NCBI GenBank assembly: GCA_032718475.1
Contig: JAUCBJ010008787.1
Coordinates: 1-64,000, forward strand
Origin: Nemertoderma westbladi
Taxonomy: Eukaryota > Xenacoelomorpha > Nemertodermatida > Nemertodermatidae
Direction: 5' to 3'
Length of the DNA stretch: 64,000 bases
Shown: piece by piece, positions 46,057 to 55,991 of the stretch
Position numbering within the stretch: the first letter of the stretch is position 1
Layout: the number at the start of each line of letters is the position of its first letter
Position numbers and translations under genes: made by a program
Notes under the pieces: generated by a model
What the model saw: the letters and a program-made list of their open reading frames with translations, nothing else
What the model was told of the DNA's origin: nothing
Database searches by the model: none

Positions 46057-49000
46057 GTAAGGAAGAGGAAAGGAAGGCCCCGGACCCATCCTTCTATGCT
46101 TACCAGTTACCTGCTTACCGGTACCTGCCAGCCTGCGTAGGCCTACGGTACAGGCTGACAGGCTTATCCAGTTATCTGCTTATAGCTGTATACAGGTATA
46201 GTCAGATAGTCAATCGTCAATCGCAATACCTTGAATACTCTAAAAATATGAGTAGAGTGATTAGTTCTTGAGTTATCAGGTTATTGTACAAAATGCCAAG
46301 GCTAGGTCCACCAATTGACAGATTGATAACCTTACACCTTATATTGAGTTGACCCTGTCCAGACATTTAGTACAATAACTCGAGAACTAATGACTCAACT
46401 CATATTTTTTGAGTATTTACATCCCCTAAATTGATCATTGCAGATGTAGTTATCTGTCAATTCTAGATATAGGCCTAGACCTTGTGATAATTACAATTGT
46501 ATCATTTTTAGTGTATTTGTCAATATCGCATCCATGCGCTGTTGACTTAGTGCCGGACTTACATTTTCTGCAATATCTTAAAAACTATATTATATTCGCT
46601 GTACAGCTGTATGCTGGTTTTGAAGGTAAACACCAACTGAAGCAGTTTCAATGAGCCACACCTTTTCCTACTGTCCTAGCTAATAACACAGAGTAATTAA
46701 TTACATTATTAGGTTCTGTGCGAGATGGAGTCCAACGGGTGTGTTAATTGCGTCCGCTGGTCGCACGACGGGCGCTCATTGGCCAGTTGCGGCGACGACA
46801 AACTGGTTTCCATATGGCAGTGGGCCAAGGGCCAGGGACCCTCATACGTCTTCGGTTCTGGTGGCAGTAAGATCAACCGCGAACACTGGAAGTGCATCCA
46901 GCACCTCCGGGGTCATAGCGGTGACGTCATCGATGTAGCGTGGAACCGGGACGATTCTTACATAGCTTCCTGTTCCGTTGACAATTCCGTGATCGTGTGG
47001 AACGCTTTGAAGTTCCCCGAAGTCATTCGAACTATTAAAGGTTTGTACGATACGAGTCGTATGTCACACGAACGAAAGTAATGAGGTATTGCAAATAATG
47101 ATAAAGAGTAGAAAACGAATTAATGCTTTATTCCGAAATTGTAACAACGAAACAACTACCACACCAATGTCTACCACACCAATTCCTGGTTTCGGCCATA
47201 AAAAACACAAACATGAGAATACGTATTGTTATTGTCCGTTACCATAAATAAAATTAGTAAAGTAAATTTGTTCAATATCTGATAAATAGTTCCAGCAGAA
47301 CGGAAATGTTTTGATTATATCGAATTTGTTTGTCAGTAAACAATCCAGTAATCAATTGAAAAATAATTTTAATAGAACTTTATCTTACTAATATTTAAGA
47401 AGTGTAAGATAAAGTTAGTGTTACCCAAAACCCGCCACATATTACTAATAACTTTAAGGAATTGAATCCAAAATTGCAATCCCGATCCCGAAAAACGGGA
47501 TACCAAGAGCGATAATCCCGGTCCCGATCCCGGAAATATACTATACTCGAGCTGAATATTTATTTATTTGTACTTCCCTTCTGTTTCACTCTAACATACA
47601 GTACTTGAGGCCGTTAGGTCCGCTGTTAGAGATAGAATATATGCAACTTAAACTGCCTGTTCAATAGAAGTGGATTAGGAGGTGTGAGTGTCAGGGGTTA
47701 GTGGCTGAGCTGGTTAGCGCTACTGATGAGGCCTGTTAGGCCGAAACGTACGTATAGCGCTGGTTCAACCCCCGGTGACGCGCTTTCTCATTTGTTCCAC
47801 TTCTGAATAAACCCATAATATTACACCATTAATAATAATTACTCACACGCTCCCCCCTCCATCAGGTCACAAAGGAATGGTTAAAGGTATATCCTGGGAC
47901 CCGATAGGTAAGTATATGGCCTCGCAGTCGGACGACCGGACCCTGTCCATCTGGTCGGTCCACTCCGGGTGGTCGCTGGTCGCCACGGTAACCGAGCCCT
48001 TCACCGAGTGCTGCGGGACGACGCACGTTCTCCGGTGCAGCTGGTCCCCGGACGGGAGCGTGCTGCTGTCCGCCCACGCGATGAACAACGCCGGCCCCGT
48101 GGCCAAGGTGATCGAGCGCGGCACCTGGGCCCACAACCTCGACTTCGTGGGCCACCGGAAGGCGATCACCTGCACGCGGTTCAACCCGCGGCTGCTAAGG
48201 GGCGTCGGGGGCGACCAGACAGCCACTATGAGCTGTTGCGCCGTGGGTTCGCGGGACCGGTCGGTCTCGTTGTGGCGGACGGATAGACAGCGCCCTCTAG
48301 CGGTCGTCCACGATCTCTTCACTAATACCGTCATGGATCTGAGTTGGGGCGCTAGGGGGCGTTACACCACGCTGATCGCGTGCTCCATAGACGGGACTGT
48401 CGCGCTGCTGGAGTTCAATGAGTCGGAGTTGGGGTGCGGGTTGTCTCGCAGTGAGACGGACGCGGAATTGTCGCGGCTCTACGGGAAGTCGTTTGCGCTA
48501 TCCGGCCGCCAGGAGGCGCTGCTGGAGAACCCCGAGTTGGTCGGGACCGCGGGCCGGGTCGCCCCGACGACGCCGACAACCGTCGCCCCGGTAACGCCGC
48601 GGCGGGACTTCCGGCCGCCGACGACCCGACAGATCGAGAGCCGCACCCCGACCGGTCGGCGGCGCATCACGCCCATCTGTATCGCGGCGCTAGAGGGCGA
48701 CATCGGCGCGGTCCCCGAGCCCTTCGCCGTGGCGACCGCGGAGCCCCCCGTCGCTATGGAGACCGACGCGAGCTGCCCTTCCGTCTCGCAGCTCAGTCGC
48801 GGGGCTCGCGACGCGCTAAACTCCCGCATGGTCGCGCCCCCTAGCGGCCCCGAACGGCAAGCGAGAGCGCCCCCTAGCGGCGGAATCGAGGCCCCAACGT
48901 CTGTGGAGACGGTCACTAAGGGACCCGATGATCTCGCCGTTCCCTTAGTTACGGTCAAACAAAACGATGTTCCCATACCAACGAACAAACAAAACCACGT

Positions 49001-50090
49001 AATTCCCGTAGCAACGAGTAAACATAACGACTCTGCTCCCTTAGCAACTAGAAAACTGACCATTCAGGAAACCCAGAAACCGGAAGAATTGCGGCTCGAT
49101 TTGGGATCGGTGTCTTCGGTTGTTAAGCAACCACTCCTCGCAGTTCCCTCCCCCTCCTCGCTGTCCGTCACCGTGGCGACCGGGTCGTCGCCGCTGTTGG
49201 TGGAGGCATTGAGCCGCGAGGGGGCGTCCCTGGGGGCCCCGCTGCTCCGGTGCAGCTCCCGGGAGCGCCGACTCTGGGAGTTCCTCCTTGCCCAGCCGGT
49301 CGTCTCGCTCGCCGCCTCGTCTCGGTTCGTCGTGGCCGGCTGCGCGGACGCCACGCTGCACGCGTGGACCGCGGACGGCCGGTTGCTAGGGTTACCGGTG
49401 GCGTTGTCGGCGCCCGTGGTCCGGGCGACGGTGACCGACTCCGGGTTGGCGGTCGTCACAGCGGACTGCCGGCTGTGGGGCTGGACGCTGCCGGGACTGG
49501 AGGTCGGGCTACGGGATGTCCCGATGGGGCATCTACTGCGGGACGCGACCACATTGAAACAGCTGTTGCTAAGCGACGAGTTGGACGCCACTGTGGTCGC
49601 GAGCGACGGGAAAGTCTATCGGTACAGTCGCACCGCGGGGAGTTGGTTACTCGTCGCGGATCCCGCAGACCCACTGGACTGTCTACTGGGTCGCGATGTA
49701 ACCCGGCTAACAACCGGAAGTAACCCATTACTCAACGTCACTTCCGGTATACAGCGTGTTGGTTACGTATCGCGTCTACAGGTTGCTATGCAACGCGCGT
49801 TACAACATCCCGCCACGCCGGGTCTCTACCGCGAACTGTTGCTTCGATACGCTCGTTGCCTTGTTGATTCCGGTTCCGAGTTCCGACTCCGGGCGGTTTG
49901 CGAGGATCTTTTAGGACCGGTTGTTTCTTTGTCGCCATCGCGCTCCGCTTGGGTCGCCTCTCTACCAGGGGGTCTATCGAAACGCAGCTTATTGGCCGAA
50001 GTGCTGGGCGTTATAGCAACCAACGTGGACTTACAGAGAGTCTATTCAGAGTATAAAATCCAATTAGATTCGTTATCCGAAAGCAGTTAA
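45865..50090 (+). CDS. HIRA: HIRA histone chaperone (three coding exons)
   Basis: Subunit of the HIR complex that deposits histone H3.3-H4 independently of replication, in the nucleus. Spliced CDS 45865-46056, 46713-47040, 47866-50090 gives 914 residues, against about 1,000 in vertebrate HIRA. The start MKIIKPSWV and FSVDIHPDGSRVATAGQGG are characteristic of the family. N-terminal WD40 propeller about residues 1-370; ASF1-binding B domain with GRRRITPICIA near 435-446; a linker rich in Pro, Thr and Ser; the HIRA C-terminal domain from about 634. Introns follow GT-AG. The last 741 codons are in one exon, far fewer introns than in vertebrate HIRA. Exon 3 is strongly GC-rich against AT-rich surroundings. 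No frame lesion seen, so it is probably functional. Confidence 0.95.
46057..46712 (+). other. HIRA intron 1 (656 bp) with a hairpin MITE
   Basis: GT at 46057, AG at 46711-46712. Holds an inverted repeat: 46234-46293 against 46361-46417, each starting/ending AATACTC...GAGTATT, about 85-90% complementary. Confidence 0.85.
46713..47040 (+). CDS. HIRA: HIRA exon 2 (codons 65-174, split)
   Basis: WD40 blades 2 and 3: CVNCVRWSHDGRSLASCGDD and SGDVIDVAWNRDDSYIASCS. Ends phase 1 at AAAG|GTTTGT. Confidence 0.93.
47695..47850 (+). mobile_element. SINE-like element with hammerhead inside a tRNA-like body
   Basis: tRNA-like A box TGGCTGAGCTGG (47702-47713) and B box GGTTCAACCCC (47762-47772), with the hammerhead core occupying the space of the anticodon arm. 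The tail ends in an ATTA-rich simple run (about 47818-47842), as in SINEs. Its HHR-flanking words (TTAGCGC ... GCGCTGG) are tRNA D-arm and T-arm-like. Boundaries are estimates. Confidence 0.75.
47716..47761 (+). ncRNA. hammerhead ribozyme in HIRA intron 2
   Basis: Stem I AGCGCTA (47716-47722) pairs perfectly with TAGCGCT (47755-47761). CTGATGA is at 47723-47729. Stem II GGCC-TGTTA-GGCC. GAAA is at 47743-47746. Stem III is the self-complementary CGTACG (47747-47752), then TA, with predicted cleavage after GTA at 47752-47754. All catalytic core bases present. Confidence 0.85.
47866..50090 (+). CDS. HIRA: HIRA exon 3 (terminal, 741 codons)
   Basis: Carries WD40 blades 4-7 (MVKGISWDPIGKYMASQSDD, LRCSWSPDGSVLLSAHAMNN, FVGHRKAITCTRFNP, CAVGSRDRSVSLWRTDR), the B domain and the C-terminal domain (ERRLWEFLLAQPVVSLAASS, FVVAGCADATLHAWTADGR). 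Stop TAA at 50088. By eye about two-thirds G+C up to about 49600, falling toward the 3' end. Confidence 0.94.
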
Positions 50091-50445
50091 CACAATGCAA
50101 TGTAGGCTATTTATTTATATATTTAGGTTTAGTCAATTCATAAATATATTATTTTTATTATCTAGTTGACAAATGTTTGTTAATGTTGTGTCTTCATTAA
50201 AATTGATGAATATTAAATTTGTATATCGCAGTTATGCAATTTTGTTACAATATGATGTTTGTTGTAACGAGACTAGCCTCTAGTTTTCTGCATCATCATT
50301 GTCTGCCCGGTACTTTATATAGATAGCACTCCATTTGGTGGTCTCCATTGAATCTTTGGATCTGACCTAAGCAAGTTTGTGAACTACTGAAGATCGAAAA
50401 TGGGCACACCTAGGCGGGTGTGGGCCACTCGAATCCGACGAGGCG
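50091..50445 (+). other. HIRA 3' UTR and flank
   Basis: AT-rich. ATTAAA words near 50197 and 50212 are possible poly(A) signals; no AATAAA found close by. Confidence 0.45.
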
Positions 50446-50589
50446 GTGCACACTAGGGATGCGACAAAGCTAAAATTTCCTCCGGAGCCGGAGCCCAGAG
50501 GTTCCTCCGGGTTACAATATGAGCTCCGGACGGAGCCGGAGTCTTGGTGATTGATAATTCAAGTGTATTATTATAGTAGACATAGACAG

Positions 50590-50860
50590 ATATGTGTTCA
50601 TGAGACAGGGGGGGGGGGGTTGATGCAAATTCTTACGCGGCGAATTAATATCTCACCTCAATGTTAAATTATCATTTAAGGGAAATGAGCAGTTTACAGT
50701 CGCATGCTATTCTATTATAATCAAAACAATAAACTATATTCAATAGAACAGGTTACAGTTTTATTTTTGGGAGTAATCGGCAGATATGTGCGTTGATTTT
50801 CTCCTGGTGAGGGATCCATTTTGATTGCGTCCAAAGACTCCCTTATCTGGTGTTCATTGG
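50590..50860. mobile_element. poly-G-tipped MITE, copy 2 (inside hAT)
   Basis: Colinear with 36849-37123: G-run at 50608-50619, AACAGGTTACAGTTTTATTT, then ATTGCGTCC and CCCTTATCT at the right end. Confidence 0.72.
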
Positions 50861-51299
50861 GCTAAAATATACTGTATAATGTTTTAGACTTTTCAGTTCA
50901 CTGACACTATTTTTATGGGACATTGTGTCATTAATTTCCAGGAGTTGGTGCAGTTTTCAGTATATTGTCATTGATAAACGATAAAACATGTACCCCCTAC
51001 CTTACAGTACGTAGGCTGGCATAAACCGGATATCTAAAATAATATTAGTAATTTGTATATATCACAACTGTTTAGAGGGTCCTCGGGCTCTATTTACATT
51101 ATTGAATTAGGAACTGAAATACAATCTCCGCACAAAAATATTGTATAACTATTTTTTTTTTTAATATTAAGGTTATGTTTTATTTAATTAACTATTAGTA
51201 TTATACAGTGTAATTTAAAATACGAAATTAAAATAATTTAAAATATAATAGGTACAAATAATACTAAAAGGGAATAATCCGAAGACAGAACTAGAGGCT

Positions 51300-52190
51300 T
51301 CCTAGAAGGGATAGGTGAGGGCAACTCGCACATCTAATAGCATGGAGCCGGTCGGAAGCAGGACCCCCGCAGTAGATACAGGTGCAGGCATCCCCAAGTT
51401 CGTGAAAGGGGGTTTTATTTCGGCATATTTTCCAATGGACCATGGACAGTTACTCGAGTTATGAGGTGTCGATTCTTTTGGCCGGGAGAGCGCCACTGTG
51501 ATGTTGTAAATGCAGGGCCTTCGGAATAATTTTCTGCAACAAATAAGCTTTCTTTTGTCTGGCGATGTAGTCGATATTGTTCTAGAACAGTAGGTTCAAA
51601 CATTGAAGGATAACGCAGTGACAAATCTTCTATGTATGTGTTCGTTGGAATCATTTTCAGGGCCACGGTGGAAGATGCATTTTTTTGGCAAACCAAGAAG
51701 ACGTTTCACATAAGTTGATTTGATGATATCAAATTGGTTAAGGTCTGCGAGAGTAAAGAATTTGGCGATCTCTGTGAAGGCATAATTAACCATAGGGTCT
51801 ATTTTCATTTGGAAGATAGTTAGACCAGTGTTAATAGAAACAGAAACATGGTGAAGATCTTTTAGGCATCCTATGGCTGAGAAAGCTTTCCTTTTCTTCT
51901 GGTTTATGTGTCGTGAGAACGATAACGATGGTTGTAGGGTGACCCCTAGGTACTCGTATTCGTTGCATAACGGTACTTGGACGCCGTTGTAGTAGAATAC
52001 ATCTGCCCTTGATGTTCGACCGCCTTTCCTAAATTTAATTATTTTGGTTTTCCCCATATTTAATTCCATCGAGTTTTTAATGGACCATTTGTAGAGTTCG
52101 TTTAGTGCGTTTTGGATATCACTGTTCTTTAGCGAGTATATAACTAGGTCGTCAGCAAAAAATATGAATCTTATGGTAGAAGCAACTATT
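51300..52190 (-). pseudogene. LINE RT fragment inside hAT element
   Basis: Minus-strand pieces: FFADDLVIYSLKN (RT catalytic box, near 52160), ELNMGKTKIIKFRKGGR, YEYLGVTLQPSLSFSRHINQ and STYVKRLLGLPKKC, in LINE order; frame shifted near 51680. A relic of unassigned clade. Confidence 0.72.
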
Positions 52191-52689
52191 AAAATTATTA
52201 TTACATAAATTTAATAAAGTTCTATAATATAAAATATTTCTAGAATTATAAGTATTTAAACTGATTATTTTATACAAATGAACAGTACCAGCCTGTTGGG
52301 GATAGGGATGGGGGGGTCAGTGGAATGGGGGTTCTAGATTGAGGAACGAAACGATAGTACATGACGTATTTAAGATTTTTTAATTAGGCAAGAATAATTT
52401 ACATTATTCATACATCACAAAAACGTATTATTTTAATTCAAATTTAAACAATATAAGCTCCGGATTGGCTCCGGGTTAATTTGCCCGGAGCCGGAACCAG
52501 AGCCGGAACTAGAAAATTGGCCCGGAGCTCCGGTTTCCGGAGCCGGAGCTCTGTCCCATCCCTAGTGCACACATTGACATTTGGCGTGTGTACATTTTCT
52601 TACAGTAGAGAGTTGCAGGGGTTATTACGGTATACATCATGTCCTGTAATATAGTGTCGTATATATATAATATAGATTCTGGTATAGAT

Positions 52690-53473
52690 CCCCCCCCCCC
52701 CCCCCCCCCCCCCCACAAGAAAAATGTTTCTACAAATCTTAATGAGATTGTATGAAATTTGAAACAGAGATAGTTTCACCTCTCTCCTCGATTTAATTTT
52801 TGCTTTCAATCTTTAGCTACAAGCGTTTAAAAAAGTGTCTCCGTCGATATTGCACCAGTTACAGGACAGTCATTATACAATATTTGTAGATACTAGTGGA
52901 AAGCTGGCCATGCAAGGATTCCAAATATGTAAAATATTTGAATTTGGTTGGGTTATAGCTAGATATCGGCATTCGAATGTTGCATGTATTTACTTGCGCT
53001 GCAGGCTATTTATTATATTTAATAAATACAGAACAGTTTGCTTCTGTAGGAATATCCATATACTTTTATCATCATGTAGGCATTGCGTTATTACCAAGCA
53101 ACTTATGAGATAAACAAAATGTTCTAGAATATTGTGTATTTATTAAATAGAATAAATGGCCTACAGTGGAAGCAAATACATGCAACATTCGAATGCCCAT
53201 ATCTCAGCTATTTCCCAACCAAATTCATATATTTTTACATATTTGAAAGCCTTGCTTGGCCAGCTTTCCACAGGTATCTACAAATCACTATAAGGTTGAA
53301 TAATGAATGTCCGGTAACTGGTGCAATATCGACGCAGACACTTTTTTTAAACGCCTGTAGCTAAAGATTGAAAGCAAAAATAAAGTTAGTTGAAACTAAC
53401 TCAGTTTCAAATGTCATGCAATCTAATTAAGATTTGTAGAAAAAAAAATTTTTTTTGGGGGGGGGGGGGGGTA
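52690..53473. mobile_element. fold-back element with poly-C and poly-G tips
   Basis: 784 bp. Left arm 52690-53008 and right arm 53157-53473 are reverse complements at roughly 85% (for example GGAAAGCTGGCCA against TGGCCAGCTTTCC and GCATTCGAATGTTGCATGTA against its complement). The arms end in 25 C (52690-52714) and 17 G (53457-53473). The 148-base centre has no ORF. No target duplication is obvious. Confidence 0.85.
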
Positions 53474-54120
53474 CCTGAATAACAACACTATAGTGTTGTA
53501 TAATATTGTAATGTAATGTATAAAGTAATTGTATTGTAATGTATAATATTCCAGGATATGGTATGGTGTATTTAATATCATAGTGTAATGAAGGAAGTGT
53601 TAAACTGTTGGCGATGTAGCTGAAAAATAAACAGATAAACATTTCTCTTTGACTCACTCAAGTTGATCGGGCCTAGTAACTCAAAAAATCTTGAGATTGA
53701 CCTTGAAACTAACGTTGAATCTATTTTAGTAGTATTCCAATCTGAAAAGTTTCAAGGTCAACCTTAAGGTAGACTTCAGATTTTTCTCAAGGTAAACTTT
53801 AAATTTCAAGCCGGTAACACAAAAAATCTTGACTTGAGTTGAAGTCGAGGTCAAAGTCAACCGATTAGGTTTAAACTCGGTAGACATCTACTATGGCATA
53901 GGCTATATCTTTTACGGAGTCGCAGAGTAGTCTGAAGTTCCCCAGTCTGCTGCTAGAGGGTGAAATTTCTCAAAGTGAAAACCTGATCTCATTTGATTGT
54001 TTTTAATTCATTTAGACTGAAACTTGGTAGGTATTTATTACAATATAGGCTATATCTTTTACGGAGTTTGATCAGTCCGCAGTTCTCCATTGCGCTGCTA
54101 AAGACTCGGATTTAAGACCT
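53474..54120. other. non-coding, repeat-like
   Basis: 53660-53880 holds loosely repeated CTTGA/TCAAGGT words. 53930-54100 has two copies of an AGTTCCCCAGTCTGCTGCTA / ATATCTTTTACGGAGT-type segment related to 36580-36600. Confidence 0.5.
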
Positions 54121-54250
54121 GAGGCACTCCTAAAGTGTCGAGTTTTAGGTTAGGGCCACAGTGAGGCTCAGACTATACCTCACACTGAGGCACTCCTAAA
54201 GTCTCGAGTTTTAGGTTTGGGCCACAGTGAGGCCACAGACTATACCTTAC
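54121..54250. repeat. 65-bp tandem duplication
   Basis: Two adjacent copies of GAGGCACTCCTAAAG ... GGGCCACAGTGAGGC. Confidence 0.85.
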
Positions 54251-54540
54251 TGAGGCTCAGTCTATGCCCTACTGAGGCACAGACTACGCCTCACTGAGGC
54301 ACAGACTATGTCTCACTGAGGCACAGACAATGCCTCACTGAGGCACTCATGCACAGACTATGCCTCGCTGAGGCTCAGACTATGCCTCACTGAGGCACAG
54401 ACTATGCCTCACTGAGGCACAGACTATGCCTCACTGAGGCTCAGACTATGCCTCACTGAGGCACTGACTATGCCTCACTGAGGTTCAGACTATGCCTCAC
54501 TGAGGCACAGACTATGCCTCACTGAGGCACCGAGGCTCAG
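54224..54540. repeat. 22-bp minisatellite, ~14 copies
   Basis: Unit CTGAGGCACAGACTATGCCT with C/T variants at one position; copies directly abut. Confidence 0.92.
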
Positions 54541-55010
54541 ATTAAGGGTCTAAGGCCTTCAAGCTGATCATTTGCTTAGTTGTTTAATTAGAAGGTCGTG
54601 AGTTCGAACCCTAGAAGAGCATTATTCTTTTTTTCCTACAGTAGCTCTTGGCTGTCTCTAGTGTAAACTAGCTTCGACTCCCCCAGCTATAGTGATAGTA
54701 TGCAACCTTGGGAATGTAAGTGCGCTTAATGCGCTGTCTTATGAGTAAATGCCAAAAGATTATACTTCAGATTGCCTCTGTTGGTTCACTCTTCTTAACT
54801 TTATAAAGGAGTTTACAAGCACAGGTTCAAATCCAACTAAAGCTCTATATATTTTGCACTGAAGTGGAATAATTTAGATGCTGGGGGAATCTGGTTTACG
54901 AGGGATATTTGAATGGTGAGTATAACTATCCTTGGGAGTTAGTGTGGCGTTATCTCACCATGGATAGCCTTTATCCCTGAAACGAAAAACTGGAAAAGAA
55001 ATTAAGCGTG
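54541..55010. other. no gene; tRNA-like scrap
   Basis: 54590-54625 reads GAAGGTCGTGAGTTCGAACC, like a tRNA T-arm with B box followed by T7. No A box or foldable acceptor stem found. Confidence 0.35.
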
Positions 55011-55100
55011 TACTCGCATCTGCTCTCTCATTGGCTGCTTTACTCGCATCTGCTCTCTCATTGGCTGATTTACTCGCATCTGGTCTCTCATTGGCTACTC
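55011..55100. repeat. 30-bp tandem repeat, 3 copies
   Basis: Unit TACTCGCATCTGCTCTCTCA plus TTGGCTGMTT, three exact-length copies. Confidence 0.92.
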
Positions 55101-55254
55101 CAAACTAAGTTTCTTCTACATAGACCCTTGTTTACTGCTTTCCCATTCATTATATATTTTTATTTTTAAAAGTTTTATTTATTTAAAATTTACAATTTTA
55201 CTTATTATACTCATAATTTGTAAAATCATTTAGCGAAAATTAAATACTATCAAT

Positions 55255-55955
55255 TGTTATTCTTATATAACGCATAGATATGAAAGTTGTTTGGTTTGTA
55301 ATAAAGAAATGAGACAAGACAATCTATCTCGTCATATGGAAAGAAATAGAAAGGATATACTAATGGATCCGTTACCAAAGAAATTTAAAAAATCCGAAGA
55401 TATTTTTAGTAAAGATGAAAAGAAAAAGATAGTTGAGCGTGATATATTAATGATAAAACAGACAATGGAAAATAAATTTCATAAAGTTATGAATATTTTG
55501 AAAGGGATACAAAAACAGTTATATTTAGAAAATGAAGAAAATTTGAGTGAGAAAGATGAAGAAGAAGAGGACGATGAGATGGAGAATAAAAATAGTGAGG
55601 GTCGGGATGAAGTTGAAGAGGGTGAGGTTGAGAACGAAGAAAGTGAAGATCAGGAAGAGGATGAAGAAAGTGAAGGTCAAGAAGAGGATGAAGAAAGCGA
55701 AGAACAGGAAGAGAATGAAGAAAGTGAAGAACAGGAAGAGGATGAAAAAAGTGAAGGTGGGGAAGAGGATGAAGAAATTGAAGGTGGGGAAGAGGATGAA
55801 GAAACTGAAGGTCAGAAAGAGGGTGAAGATCAGGAAAGTGGAGAAGAGGATGAAAATGATGATGATGAGGAAATAAAGAGACAATTATTTGGAAATAAGA
55901 ATAAATTGCGGAAAATTATTAAACATTTGAAGGAAAATGAAGAGGCGACATTGAC
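55255..55955 (+). CDS. acidic-repeat ORF of unknown function, truncated
   Basis: The frame is open from upstream (THRYESCLVCNKEM) and runs about 230 codons before entering antisense LINE sequence at about 55955. It starts with a possible zinc-finger-like C-x2-C ... H (CLVCNKEMRQDNLSRHMER). A basic/coiled stretch follows (KKFKKSEDIFSKDEKKKIVE, MENKFHKVMNILKGIQKQLY), then about 120 residues of Glu/Asp-rich repeats built on a 30-bp DNA unit (EESEGQEEDE), then a basic end (NKNKLRKIIKHLKENEE). No function recognised. It could be the 5' exon of a gene or a transposon ORF; the last 49 codons of the open frame are LINE antisense, not native. Confidence 0.45.
55600..55850. repeat. coding 30-bp minisatellite
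   Basis: GAAGAGGATGAAGAAAGTGA-type units, about eight imperfect copies, encode the acidic repeats. Confidence 0.75.
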
Positions 55956-55991
55956 CAAAGCCGGCTTATCGACAAAATTGCACCGCCACAA

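Larger units (their letters stand above)
47041..47865 (+). other. HIRA intron 2 (825 bp)
   Basis: GT at 47041, AG at 47864-47865 with a CTCCCCCCTCCATCAG tract. Contains a CCCGATCCCG/ACGGGAT GC-rich patch at 47481-47536 and a ribozyme-bearing tRNA-like element at 47695-47850. Confidence 0.88.
50446..52572. mobile_element. hAT-type non-autonomous DNA transposon with 8-bp TSD
   Basis: Element 50454-52564 (2.1 kb). Left end TAGGGATGCGACAAAGCT and right end (reverse complement) TAGGGATGGGACAGAGCT are inverted repeats. The 8-bp duplication GTGCACAC lies at 50446-50453 and 52565-52572. Subterminal CCGGAGCCGGAGC words recur at both ends. An 8-bp duplication and a TAGGGATG tip are hallmarks of hAT. 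No transposase remains; the interior is made of other elements. Confidence 0.88.

Noticed and set aside
48479-49591. Long antisense ORFs (up to 194 codons) over HIRA exon 3
   Set aside because: They are shadows of a GC-rich coding exon; products are low-complexity Ser/Arg/Pro/Gly and match nothing.
54224-54540. Regular repeat array resembling a CRISPR
   Set aside because: Units abut without unique spacers and the context is eukaryotic; it is a minisatellite.
54590-54630. tRNA gene
   Set aside because: Only a T-arm-like AGTTCGAACCC and a T run; no D-arm or acceptor pairing.
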